From the NCBI GenBank assembly GCA_000437755.1, contig FR900185.1, positions 172,528-181,104 of the forward strand: DNA of 8,577 nucleotides. Direction: 5' to 3'. Position 1 is the first letter of the stretch. Each line of letters starts with the position of its first letter. The stretch is from Roseburia sp. CAG:303. Lineage in GTDB: Bacteria; Bacillota; Clostridia; Lachnospirales; Lachnospiraceae. Shown here piece by piece: positions 1-6,337 of this stretch. Both the position numbers and the translations under genes were made by a program. The notes beneath the pieces are model-generated. The model was given only the letters and a program-made list of their open reading frames with translations, had not been told where the DNA came from and did not search any database.

Positions 1-145
1 GCTCTTTTAATACCTGGGAAACATTCAGACCTTTTCCGCCGATATATATTTCTTCCCGGCTGGAACGAATCACACCGCCTGTTTCCATTTCGTCCGTATG
101 CACAATGTAGTCAATCGCAGGGTTAAAAGTCACTGTATAAATCAT
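1..145 (-). CDS. fruK: 1-phosphofructokinase, N-terminal part (cut by window edge)
   Basis: The first 48 residues of a PfkB/ribokinase-superfamily sugar-phosphate kinase run off the left edge. Visible are MIYTVTFNPAIDY with the family's substrate-contacting Asp at residue 12, and the GGKGLNVS segment at residues 36-43, where the GGKG-N motif marks this family. The start resembles FruK, which phosphorylates fructose 1-phosphate to fructose 1,6-bisphosphate in the cytoplasm after PTS uptake. Tagatose-6-phosphate kinase (LacC) has a similar N-terminus and cannot be excluded from 48 residues. The ATG at 145 directly follows the TAG stop of the upstream repressor gene with no gap. Its Shine-Dalgarno AGGAGG (154-159, 8-nt spacer) lies inside the end of that gene, so the two are co-transcribed and probably translationally linked. 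A fructose PTS transporter gene would be expected beyond the edge. Confidence 0.85.
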   Translation of the reverse strand, partial: MIYTVTFNPAIDYIVHTDEMETGGVIRSSREEIYIGGKGLNVSQVLKE

Positions 146-892
146 CTACATAACCTCCTTTATGGATGTGTAATTTAAATATTTGCGATCCGGTAACTTG
201 TCTGTAATAATCTTGCAATCTTCCAATTTTGCAAATGTAACAGAAGTAATCTTGTCAAATTTTGAATGGTCTGCCAGAATATAGGAACACTGGCTGTTCT
301 CCACGATGGTTGTCTTTACCCTTGCTTCACTGACATCCGGTGTGGAATATCCTGCTGATACAGAGATTCCATTGACGCCAAGAAAACATTTCGTAAAGTT
401 GTATTCCTTCATCGTCATCACGGATTCCGCACCGACAATCGCTTCTGTCGCAAGCCTTATCTCACCTCCCGGTATATATACTTTAAAACCTCTGTGTGCA
501 AGTTTCTTCGCATGTATGATTCCATTCGTCACAAATGTAACCTTTTTTAACGGCAGATAATCAATCATCTTCTCCGTCGTTGTACCTGCATCTATAAAAG
601 CAAAATCTCCATCATCCAACAGCGATGCCGCATATCGTGCAATCGCTCCTTTTTCATAGGAAAACTGTTTAATCTTCTCTTCTACGTTTTCTTCTATCGG
701 AAAAAACCGTTCACTTCTGGAAACTGCACCACCATGCACTTTTGTAATCTTTCCCATTTCAGCCAATGCGTTAATGTCCCTTCTTGCTGTCGAAACCGAT
801 ATTCCAAGCATATCACATAAGTCTGTCAGCTTTATACTTCCCCGCTGGTTTACCATTTCCGTTATCACTACATATCGTTCCTCTGTCAGCAT
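146..892 (-). CDS. fruR: DeoR/GlpR-family transcriptional repressor, FruR-like
   Basis: A 248-residue DeoR-family regulator of normal length. The N-terminal helix-turn-helix covers about residues 1-57 (LTEERYVVI, recognition region ISVSTARRDI at 31-40, wing HGGA at 53-56). The C-terminal effector domain shows IDAGTTT (100-106), the phosphate-site loop PGGE (141-144) and ILADHSKF (205-212), which together bind a phosphorylated sugar. I chose the ATG at 892 because GGGAG lies 10 nt upstream and the protein then begins as family members do. An in-frame ATG at 925 would add 11 residues but has no ribosome binding site and falls inside the TTGA repeat array. It abuts the 1-phosphofructokinase gene, so a fructose 1-phosphate-responsive repressor of its own operon is the likely role. 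The family is certain; the effector is inferred from the neighbour. Confidence 0.9.
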   Translation of the reverse strand: MLTEERYVVITEMVNQRGSIKLTDLCDMLGISVSTARRDINALAEMGKITKVHGGAVSRSERFFPIEENVEEKIKQFSYEKGAIARYAASLLDDGDFAFIDAGTTTEKMIDYLPLKKVTFVTNGIIHAKKLAHRGFKVYIPGGEIRLATEAIVGAESVMTMKEYNFTKCFLGVNGISVSAGYSTPDVSEARVKTTIVENSQCSYILADHSKFDKITSVTFAKLEDCKIITDKLPDRKYLNYTSIKEVM

Positions 893-905
893 GTACTTTT
901 CACTC

Positions 906-955
906 CCTTGATTTGTTTTGAACATTTTTGAATGTTTTTGATTTATCTTGATTAC
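906..955 (-). promoter_or_regulatory. Phased TTGA array, candidate operator of the DeoR-family repressor
   Basis: TTGA occurs at 908, 918, 928, 938 and 948 on the plus strand, a strict 10-bp period. The surrounding units read CCTTGATTTG, TTTTGAACAT, TTTTGAATGT, TTTTGATTTA and TCTTGATTAC. On the coding strand of the repressor gene this is a (A/G)(A/T)TCAA core facing the same side of the helix five times. A small inverted repeat, AACATT-TTTG-AATGTT, sits at 921-936. The array lies 14-63 bp upstream of the repressor start, downstream of the candidate promoters. DeoR-family proteins commonly bind repeated elements of this sort. That this one binds here is inference. Confidence 0.55.
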
Positions 956-984
956 ATACTAACATATCATTGTTTATTTTGCAA
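956..984 (-). promoter_or_regulatory. Possible proximal promoter of the repressor-fruK operon
   Basis: TTGCAA (979-984) and TAGTAT (956-961) are separated by 17 bp; each matches four of six consensus bases. Transcription from here would start inside the TTGA array, a suitable place for repression. An alternative is the upstream TATAAT at 1065-1070. Confidence 0.3.
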
Positions 985-1064
985 TATTTTTCTTTGTATT
1001 TTATATCGAAATATGTCATTTTGACTATTTCCACAATTTCTGCCATGAATTATTGTGCAATTTT

Positions 1065-1095
1065 ATTATACCGGTATTTCCCTGTTTTTATCCAA
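1065..1095 (-). promoter_or_regulatory. Possible distal promoter with palindrome over the -10 box
   Basis: A perfect TATAAT lies at 1065-1070 on the minus strand, with TTGGAT at 1090-1095 as a weak -35 at a long 19-bp spacing. A perfect 10-bp palindrome, ATACCGGTAT (1068-1077), overlaps the upstream edge of the -10 box. The -35 overlaps the T-tract of the preceding terminator. The -10 is convincing, the -35 is not. Confidence 0.35.
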
Positions 1096-1155
1096 AAAAA
1101 TAGAAGTGCCGCCTTATAAAGGATTCTTTCCAATCCGCTTACAAAGCAGCACTTC
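1094..1155 (-). terminator. Intrinsic terminator of the arabinofuranosidase operon
   Basis: On the minus strand, arm 1132-1155 pairs with arm 1103-1125 around the hexaloop GGAAAG (1126-1131). Counting G-U pairs, 23 base pairs form with one bulged C. The T-tract (seven T at 1094-1100, preceded by TA) follows at once. Five of the pairs are G-U wobbles, which become A-C mismatches on the plus strand, so the hairpin is built for minus-strand RNA. It begins 9 nt after the stop of the 84-residue gene. Confidence 0.88.
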
Positions 1156-1164
1156 CATATTCTT

Positions 1165-1419
1165 TTACCAGTTTTTATCCGAATCCGCACAGTGATTCTT
1201 CTTCATCACCGCCCTGAGTTCCACAAAACAGCCGCATTTCCGGCACATACCGTTTAACAGCCAGTCGCAGCCACTGCAGACGGCAAGCCTGCGTTCATAT
1301 TCTTCCTCCGGCACTTTTACTTCTTCGTCCAGATGGGAAATATAGGATTGCAAATCCAGAAAATACGCATCTTCATCCATATCCCTGAGCAGACATTTCT
1401 TACAAAACCGCTGTTCCAT
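1165..1419 (-). CDS. Small cysteine-rich protein, DUF6171-like, probable zinc binder
   Basis: This 84-residue protein has eight cysteines: CxxC at 6-9, CxxC at 48-51, CxxCxC at 59-64 and a last Cys at 77. That spacing suggests two four-cysteine metal sites. The segment GMCRKCGCFVELR and the C-terminal lysine/tryptophan-rich end recall the uncharacterised DUF6171 family of Clostridia; this is from memory and not searched. There is no signal peptide or membrane segment, so it is probably cytoplasmic. The start at 1419 overlaps the TAA stop of the arabinofuranosidase gene by one base (TAATG) and lacks a good ribosome binding site, so it is likely translated by reinitiation. An upstream in-frame ATG at 1449 would add ten residues not typical of the family. 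It is the last gene before a strong terminator. No function can be assigned. Confidence 0.82.
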   Translation of the reverse strand: MEQRFCKKCLLRDMDEDAYFLDLQSYISHLDEEVKVPEEEYERRLAVCSGCDWLLNGMCRKCGCFVELRAVMKKNHCADSDKNW

Positions 1420-2921
1420 TATTTTACCGCGATATGCATAACCGCGCATGCCGGAATGGTAAACTTAAGAACTCCGTTCTCATTCGCAATATCAGTAAAT
1501 GCTTTCTCAACAACATCGCTGTCATGGTCAAAGTCATTGTATGCCTTCTTGTCCCCAGTTACAATCTCTGCACTGACTTCGCCGATTTCTTTCTCGAGCA
1601 GAACAAGCTCCATCGGATAACTCTCTGTCGCAGACAGATTTGTCAGAGTGATATTTACCGTTCCGTCCTCTGCCATGGATACGGATTCGTTTAAGTTTGG
1701 AACTTTGTTTTCTTCGTCCACACCAATCTCTTCCGTATCAATGGAGCTTTCAAGAAGTTCTGCATCCTGATGGTATTTATACATATGAAATACATGATAG
1801 GTCGGTGTCAGCACCATCTTCTCACCCTCTGTAAGAATCACGGACTGGAGAACATTTACCATCTGTGCAATATTAGCCATCTTAACCCTTTCGCAGTGCT
1901 TATTGAAGATATTCAGATTGATTCCGGCTACAATGGCATCTCTCATGGTATTCTGCTGGTACAGGAAGCCCGGATTCGTTCCCGGCTCTACATCGAACCA
2001 GTTGCCCCATTCATCAATGATTAAGCCAATTTTCTTTTCCGGATCATACTGATCCATAATTGCACCATGTCCTTTGATTAATTCATCCATATATAATGTT
2101 TTCTTTAAAGTAACATAATATTCTTTCTCATCAAATTCCAGCGCACTTCCCTTATGCTCCCATGTTCCCGGCACCGTATAATAGTGGAGGGACAGTCCGT
2201 TCATAAAGTCCTTTGCCTTTCTTCCGCCCGGATCGGTACAGGTCTTTAATACACCTTCCGTCCATTTATAGTCATCCACATTCGGTCCGCAGGCAATCTT
2301 ATAAATGGATTTCTTCGGATTGTAATTACGCACATAGGTCTGATATCTGCGGTATTCATTGCCATAGAATTCCGGACGCATATTTCCGCCGCATCCCCAG
2401 CTTTCATTTCCGACTCCAAAATAAGTCAGATTCCATGGCTCTTCGTGACCGTTTTCTTTTCTCAAATCAGCCATCGGGGAAATACCCTCAAATGTCATGT
2501 ATTCCACCCATTCATTCATTTCCTGCACCGTACCGCTGCCAAGATTGCCATTTACATAGGCTTCACAGCCAAGCTGTCTGACCAGTTCAAAAAACTCGTG
2601 TGTACCAAAACTGTTATCTTCAACTACACCGCCCCAGTGGGTATTTACCATTTTCTTGCGGTTTTCCTTCGGTCCGATTCCGTCCTTCCAGTGATACTCG
2701 TCAGCAAAACATCCGCCCGGCCAGCGAAGCACCGGAACTTTTATCTCCTTCAGTGCATCCACTACATCGGTACGCATACCGTTTACATTCGGAATCGAAG
2801 AATCCTCTCCGACATAGATTCCTTCATAAATACATCTTCCAAGATGTTCGGAAAAATGACCGTAAATTTCTTTGTTGATTTTTCCCAGTTTGTTCTTTGC
2901 ATTCACATATAATTTTGCCAT
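1419..2921 (-). CDS. abfA: Intracellular alpha-L-arabinofuranosidase, GH51
   Basis: A 500-residue GH51 enzyme that releases terminal L-arabinofuranose from arabino-oligosaccharides. The N-terminal IYGHFSEHLGRCIYEGIYVG, LRWPGGCFADEYHW (65-78) and the acid/base motif FGVGNESWGCGG (Glu173) are intact. So is the nucleophile motif LIIDEWGNWF (Glu304). A (beta/alpha)8 barrel takes up most of the protein, followed by a beta-sandwich C-terminus from about 380. Length is normal for the intracellular group. No signal peptide is present, so it acts on imported oligosaccharides. AGGAG (2929-2933) lies 7 nt before the ATG. It has its own promoter, forms a two-gene unit with the small cysteine-rich gene, and no arabinose transporter or isomerase is visible nearby. 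Confidence 0.96.
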   Translation of the reverse strand: MAKLYVNAKNKLGKINKEIYGHFSEHLGRCIYEGIYVGEDSSIPNVNGMRTDVVDALKEIKVPVLRWPGGCFADEYHWKDGIGPKENRKKMVNTHWGGVVEDNSFGTHEFFELVRQLGCEAYVNGNLGSGTVQEMNEWVEYMTFEGISPMADLRKENGHEEPWNLTYFGVGNESWGCGGNMRPEFYGNEYRRYQTYVRNYNPKKSIYKIACGPNVDDYKWTEGVLKTCTDPGGRKAKDFMNGLSLHYYTVPGTWEHKGSALEFDEKEYYVTLKKTLYMDELIKGHGAIMDQYDPEKKIGLIIDEWGNWFDVEPGTNPGFLYQQNTMRDAIVAGINLNIFNKHCERVKMANIAQMVNVLQSVILTEGEKMVLTPTYHVFHMYKYHQDAELLESSIDTEEIGVDEENKVPNLNESVSMAEDGTVNITLTNLSATESYPMELVLLEKEIGEVSAEIVTGDKKAYNDFDHDSDVVEKAFTDIANENGVLKFTIPACAVMHIAVK

Positions 2922-2956
2922 AACAATTCTCCTTTTTCTGAATTACTGATTTCTGA

Positions 2957-2972
2957 ATCATGCCATCATGAT
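2957..2972. promoter_or_regulatory. Palindrome overlapping the abfA promoter, candidate operator
   Basis: ATCATG-CCAT-CATGAT is a perfect inverted repeat with 6-bp arms. It covers five of six bases of the -10 box and the expected transcription start of abfA, a position where a repressor would block initiation. The binding protein is unknown and no candidate regulator lies beside the gene. Confidence 0.4.
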
Positions 2973-2996
2973 AAACCAGTTTCCCTGTTTTGACAA
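2968..2996 (-). promoter_or_regulatory. Promoter of abfA
   Basis: TTGTCA (2991-2996) and TATCAT (2968-2973) are spaced by exactly 17 bp, each matching five of six sigma-A consensus bases. The start of transcription would be near 2961, giving a leader of about 40 nt with a strong ribosome binding site. Confidence 0.72.
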
Positions 2997-3034
2997 TGAT
3001 ATATGCTGTTTACAAATTGATATTTTCTGCTTTT

Positions 3035-3679
3035 TTATTTCTCAGGCAAAATACTTTTTACGTTTTCCTTTAATTCCTTCGTGGCATTTTCGATATCTTC
3101 GGCGGCAAATATAGCACTGACTACGGCGATTCCGTCAATTCCGCTTCCTTTTAATTCTTTTATATTATCCTTTGTAATGCCGCCGATGGCAACTACCGGG
3201 ATATCCACGGCATCGCATATGTTCTTCAGGATATCCGGTGACAGATTATTTGCATCTTTTTTTGTTCCGGTCGGGAAAACGGCTCCCACACCGAGATAAT
3301 CTGCTCCGCGTTCCTGTGCAAGCAATGCCTGTTCCACCGTTCCTGCTGACACACCGATGATTTTATCCCTGCCAAGCTTCTGTCTTACATCGCCGGCTTC
3401 CATGTCACTCTGTCCGACATGCACACCATCCGCATCAATTGCCAGTGCAATGTCTACATTATCGTTAATCACAAACGGAACATGATAAGACGCACATAAT
3501 GCCTTGATTTCTTTTGCTTCCTGCAGAAAAGTTTCCTGATCCAGTTCTTTTTCCCTTAACTGGACAAAGGTTGCCCCACCTTTCAATGCCTGTTCTACCT
3601 GATGATATAAGGTATCTCCCTTTAACCAGCTTCTGTCAGTTACCGCATATAACTGCATATCCTTCTTATCTACGTTCAT
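3035..3679 (-). CDS. thiE: Thiamine-phosphate synthase
   Basis: A 214-residue TIM-barrel enzyme that joins HMP pyrophosphate and hydroxyethylthiazole phosphate to give thiamine phosphate. Family signatures are all present: VQLREK (39-44, pyrophosphate and pyrimidine site), VINDNVDIA (70-78), GVHVGQSDM (85-93), LGVGAVFPTGTKK (129-141), PVVAIGGI (161-168) and GIAVVSAIF (183-191). I chose ATG at 3679, with AAAGG about 10 nt upstream, over the in-frame TTG at 3688, which would leave only 1 nt to that site. One base separates the thiM stop from this ATG, so translation is likely coupled. The HMP-phosphate kinase ThiD that would supply the second substrate is not in the window. Confidence 0.96.
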   Translation of the reverse strand: MNVDKKDMQLYAVTDRSWLKGDTLYHQVEQALKGGATFVQLREKELDQETFLQEAKEIKALCASYHVPFVINDNVDIALAIDADGVHVGQSDMEAGDVRQKLGRDKIIGVSAGTVEQALLAQERGADYLGVGAVFPTGTKKDANNLSPDILKNICDAVDIPVVAIGGITKDNIKELKGSGIDGIAVVSAIFAAEDIENATKELKENVKSILPEK

Positions 3680-3680
3680 C

Positions 3681-4505
3681 TTACACAATCCTTTCTACCT
3701 TTGCCAGGTTTTCCAGTGTTTTTCCATCCATATGACAAATCGCATCAATAATACGGTTCCGGTAAGTTGAATTTCCTTCGTATTCTTTCATATGCACAAA
3801 TGCAGCTTCTCCGGCTACTCCCATTGCTGCCACTGCTGTTACCGCAGCTTCGAGCGGTTTCTCCGGATTTGCAGCCAGATAGGCAGTCATAAGTCCTGAC
3901 AGCTGGCAGCCCGTACCTGTGATCTGTCCCATCTCCGGTCTGCCATTTCTCAGGGCATATACCTGTTCGCCATCGGTAACAAGGTCAATCGCACCGGTAA
4001 CTGCCACGATACATCCGTGTAATCTGGAAAACTGCTGTAAAAACCGTGCCGTTTCCTGCAGATTATCTTCTGTTACCTTATCCGCTTCGCAGACATCGAC
4101 ACCTCTGGAATCGCCGACCTGTTGATGCAGTGCTTTTATTTCTGACATATTTCCGCGGATTACGGTGAACTTTATCTGTTCCATCAGTTTTAACGCTGTA
4201 TTGGTACGCAGTGTGCTTGCACCTGCTCCCACAGGATCGAGCAGTATCACATGATTAAGTTCCTGTGCTTTCTTTCCTGCTGCCATCATGGCAGGAATCG
4301 TCCTTGCATTTAATGTCCCGATATTAATATTCAGTCCATTGCAAATCGAGGTAATCTCTTCCACCTCTTCGATCTCATCTGCCATAATCGGACTTGCACC
4401 ACAGGCAAGTATAATATTTGCCACATCATTTACAGTTACATAATTCGTGATATTATGAATCAACGGAGCTTTTTTTCTTAAATTATCAATACATTCTTTT
4501 AACAT
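3681..4505 (-). CDS. thiM: Hydroxyethylthiazole kinase
   Basis: A 274-residue ribokinase-fold enzyme that phosphorylates 4-methyl-5-(2-hydroxyethyl)thiazole, the thiazole salvage step of thiamine synthesis. Visible signatures are PLIHNITNYV (14-23), GASPIMA (36-42), NIGTL (61-65), LLDPVGAGAS (88-97), VIRGNMSEI (115-123), VTGAIDLVTDG (169-179) and the anion-hole/catalytic GTGCQLSG (197-204, Cys200). The start is fixed by AAAGGA (4513-4518) with a 7-nt spacer. It heads a two-gene unit with thiE, whose product uses the thiazole phosphate directly. Transcription comes from the promoter at 4579-4607. The roughly 67-nt leader is too short for, and lacks the conserved blocks of, a TPP riboswitch. 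Confidence 0.97.
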   Translation of the reverse strand: MLKECIDNLRKKAPLIHNITNYVTVNDVANIILACGASPIMADEIEEVEEITSICNGLNINIGTLNARTIPAMMAAGKKAQELNHVILLDPVGAGASTLRTNTALKLMEQIKFTVIRGNMSEIKALHQQVGDSRGVDVCEADKVTEDNLQETARFLQQFSRLHGCIVAVTGAIDLVTDGEQVYALRNGRPEMGQITGTGCQLSGLMTAYLAANPEKPLEAAVTAVAAMGVAGEAAFVHMKEYEGNSTYRNRIIDAICHMDGKTLENLAKVERIV

Positions 4506-4531
4506 TTCTGCATCCTTTCTTCCAGCTTACA

Positions 4532-4558
4532 CCGCCAGACCTTTTCTCTTCCGCCAGA
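4532..4558 (-). repeat. Direct repeat in the thiM leader
   Basis: TCTGGCGG occurs twice on the minus strand, at 4551-4558 and 4532-4539, offset by 19 bp. A third CTGG lies at 4522-4525, close to the ribosome binding site, and a CCAG near the transcription start could pair with any of the three. No known riboswitch matches. A protein site or simple RNA structure is possible, as is chance. Confidence 0.4.
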
Positions 4559-4578
4559 TATTTTCTGACACTGGTATC

Positions 4579-4607
4579 ATTATATCAATCCGCCTGGGAA
4601 ATTACAA
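4579..4607 (-). promoter_or_regulatory. Promoter of thiM-thiE
   Basis: TTGTAA (4602-4607) and a perfect TATAAT (4579-4584) are 17 bp apart, and TGA directly before the -10 adds an extended -10 element. Transcription would start near 4572, 23 bp or more past the ribH stop. It makes thiM-thiE independent of the FMN riboswitch, although read-through from ribH is possible because I see no terminator between them. Confidence 0.82.
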
Positions 4608-4630
4608 CAAAAATGTCCGGGGCTTATTCC

Positions 4631-5095
4631 CTACAGATTCTTTATCAGATTTACCATTTCAAGTGCACTCAAAGCACAGTCATATCCCTTGTTTCCTGCC
4701 TTTGTTCCGGCTCTCTCGATTGCCTGTTCAATATTTTCCGTTGTAACCACACCGAATAATACCGGTATGCCGCTGTTCAGACCAACAGTCGCAACTCCCT
4801 TTGATACCTCATTGCATACATAATCATAATGGGAAGTTGCCCCACGGATTACCGCACCGAGGCAGATTACCGCATCATACTTTCCACTCGCTGCCATCTT
4901 CTGTGCAACCAGCGGAATCTCAAATGCACCTGGAACCCATGCCACTTCAATATCATCCGAAGCCACCTCATGACGCACCAGACAATCCTCCGCACCCGAT
5001 ACCAGCTTTGAAGTAATAAACTCATTAAAACGTGCTGCAACAATTCCTACCTTAATTCCTTTTCCTGTATAATTTCCTTCTAAAACCTTCATCAT
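4631..5095 (-). CDS. ribH: 6,7-dimethyl-8-ribityllumazine synthase
   Basis: A 154-residue lumazine synthase, the usual length, which condenses 5-amino-6-ribitylaminouracil with 3,4-dihydroxy-2-butanone 4-phosphate. Members assemble into pentamers or 60-mer capsids. Substrate and catalytic motifs are intact: ARFNEFIT (21-28), WVPGAFEIP (53-61), CLGAVIRGATSHYDYV (78-93, catalytic His89) and PVLFGVVTTENIEQA (111-125). The ERAGTKAGNKG stretch follows. Two ATG codons are adjacent; the one at 5095 is favoured because AAGGA lies about 9 nt upstream. It is the last rib gene, 24 nt after ribBA, and no convincing intrinsic terminator follows. Confidence 0.97.
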   Translation of the reverse strand: MMKVLEGNYTGKGIKVGIVAARFNEFITSKLVSGAEDCLVRHEVASDDIEVAWVPGAFEIPLVAQKMAASGKYDAVICLGAVIRGATSHYDYVCNEVSKGVATVGLNSGIPVLFGVVTTENIEQAIERAGTKAGNKGYDCALSALEMVNLIKNL

Positions 5096-5119
5096 TCATT
5101 CTTTCCTTTCTAATCTGAG

Positions 5120-6322
5120 TTATTTATAATTGAGGTAATGCCCCATTTTATTCTGTTTTGTTTTTAAGTAGAACAAATCCTGTGAGGTCGGCTCCATCTG
5201 AATCGGCACTCTCTGACTGATCTCCATGCCATAATCGGAAAGTTCGTATACCTTCTCCGGATTATTGGTCAAAAGCCGTAATGTCTTTGCACCCAGGTCT
5301 TTCAAAATCTGTGCGCCAATGTAATATTCCCGCATATCTCCCGGAAATCCGAGTGCAAGGTTTGCTTCCAGTGTATCCATTCCCTGATCCTGAAGTGCAT
5401 ATGCCTTTAATTTATTAATCAGTCCGATTCCCCTGCCTTCCTGACGCATATACAGAAGAATTCCTCTGCCCTCCTGATTTATCTGAGTCATGGCTGCTGC
5501 AAACTGCTGCCCGCAGTCGCATTTTAATGAACCAAATGCATCCCCGGTCAGACACTCGGAATGTACCCGGCATAACAAATCCCTGCCATCGCCGATTTCG
5601 CCTTTTACCAGTGCCACATGATGTTCCCCGTTTAATTTATTTACATATCCATAGGCTTTAAATTCGCCATATTTTGTCGGCATTCTCGTAACCGCTTCAC
5701 ATTCCACCAGTTTTTCATGCTTCTTGCGGTAATCCTGCAATGCCCGGATGGTAATAAATTTCAGATTCCATTTGTCTGCCAGTTCTTTTAACTCCGAGGT
5801 ACGCATCATTGTTCCGTCCTCCCGCATGATTTCACAGCAGAGACCACATTCCTTCAATCCCGCAAGCCGCATCAAATCAACGGTTGCCTCCGTGTGTCCG
5901 TTCCGCTCCAGCACTCCGTTTTTCTTTGCAAGAAGCGGGAACATATGTCCTGGTCTGCGGAAGTCCTCCGGCTTTGCGTTCTCATCCACACATTTTCTTG
6001 CGGTAATTCCTCTCTCCTCGGCGGAAATGCCGGTTGTTGTGCTGATATGGTCAATGGACACCGTAAATGCCGTACCATGATTATCCGTATTATCACATAC
6101 CATCTGCGGGAGCTTTAATTTTTCACAATATGCCCTGCTCATCGGCATACAGATTAATCCCTTTCCATGCATCGCCATAAAATTAATATTTTCGGTTGTG
6201 GCATATTCTGCGGCACAGATAAAATCGCCTTCATTTTCACGATCTTCATCATCTGTCACAAGAATAATTTTTCCGTTTCTTAAATCTTCTAATGCTTCTT
6301 CTATTGTATGAAATTCGCTCAT
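5120..6322 (-). CDS. ribBA: Bifunctional DHBP synthase / GTP cyclohydrolase II
   Basis: A 400-residue fusion that supplies both starting branches of riboflavin synthesis. The N-terminal half (about 1-200) is 3,4-dihydroxy-2-butanone 4-phosphate synthase, acting on ribulose 5-phosphate, with the acidic metal loop DDEDRENEGD (24-33), RPGH (123-126) and HTEA (143-146). The C-terminal half (about 205-400) is GTP cyclohydrolase II, with zinc ligands Cys257, Cys268 and Cys270 in SECLTGDAFGSLKCDC, the QEGRGIG motif (294-300) and TNNP (352-355). I chose ATG at 6322, preceded by GTGAGG with a 6-nt spacer, over the in-frame GTG at 6334, which has no ribosome binding site. Both active sites look complete, so both activities are expected. 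It lies 15 nt after ribE. Confidence 0.97.
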   Translation of the reverse strand: MSEFHTIEEALEDLRNGKIILVTDDEDRENEGDFICAAEYATTENINFMAMHGKGLICMPMSRAYCEKLKLPQMVCDNTDNHGTAFTVSIDHISTTTGISAEERGITARKCVDENAKPEDFRRPGHMFPLLAKKNGVLERNGHTEATVDLMRLAGLKECGLCCEIMREDGTMMRTSELKELADKWNLKFITIRALQDYRKKHEKLVECEAVTRMPTKYGEFKAYGYVNKLNGEHHVALVKGEIGDGRDLLCRVHSECLTGDAFGSLKCDCGQQFAAAMTQINQEGRGILLYMRQEGRGIGLINKLKAYALQDQGMDTLEANLALGFPGDMREYYIGAQILKDLGAKTLRLLTNNPEKVYELSDYGMEISQRVPIQMEPTSQDLFYLKTKQNKMGHYLNYK

Positions 6323-6337
6323 AGAAAACCTCACTTT

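Noticed and set aside
893..925. Upstream ATG at 925 as start of the repressor
   Set aside because: No ribosome binding site, and the added residues are encoded by the TTGA repeat array; the ATG at 892 has GGGAG at suitable spacing.
2213..2912. Overlapping plus-strand open frames of up to 155 codons opposite abfA
   Set aside because: They are antisense to a clear GH51 gene, with low-complexity, His/Ser/Arg-rich translations and no recognisable domain or start signals.
2997..3034. Terminator after thiE
   Set aside because: No stable stem followed by T's on the minus strand; the region is simply AT-rich sequence leading into the abfA promoter.
3680..3688. TTG start for thiE at 3688
   Set aside because: The AAAGG ribosome binding site is only 1 nt from this codon but about 10 nt from the ATG at 3679.
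4506..4572. TPP riboswitch in the thiM leader
   Set aside because: The leader is too short and the conserved TPP aptamer blocks are missing on the minus strand.
5872..6118. Open frames on both strands inside ribBA
   Set aside because: They coincide with the well conserved DHBP synthase domain in another frame and show no independent features.
6323..6334. GTG start for ribBA at 6334
   Set aside because: No Shine-Dalgarno upstream, while the GTG itself is part of the GTGAGG that serves the ATG at 6322.
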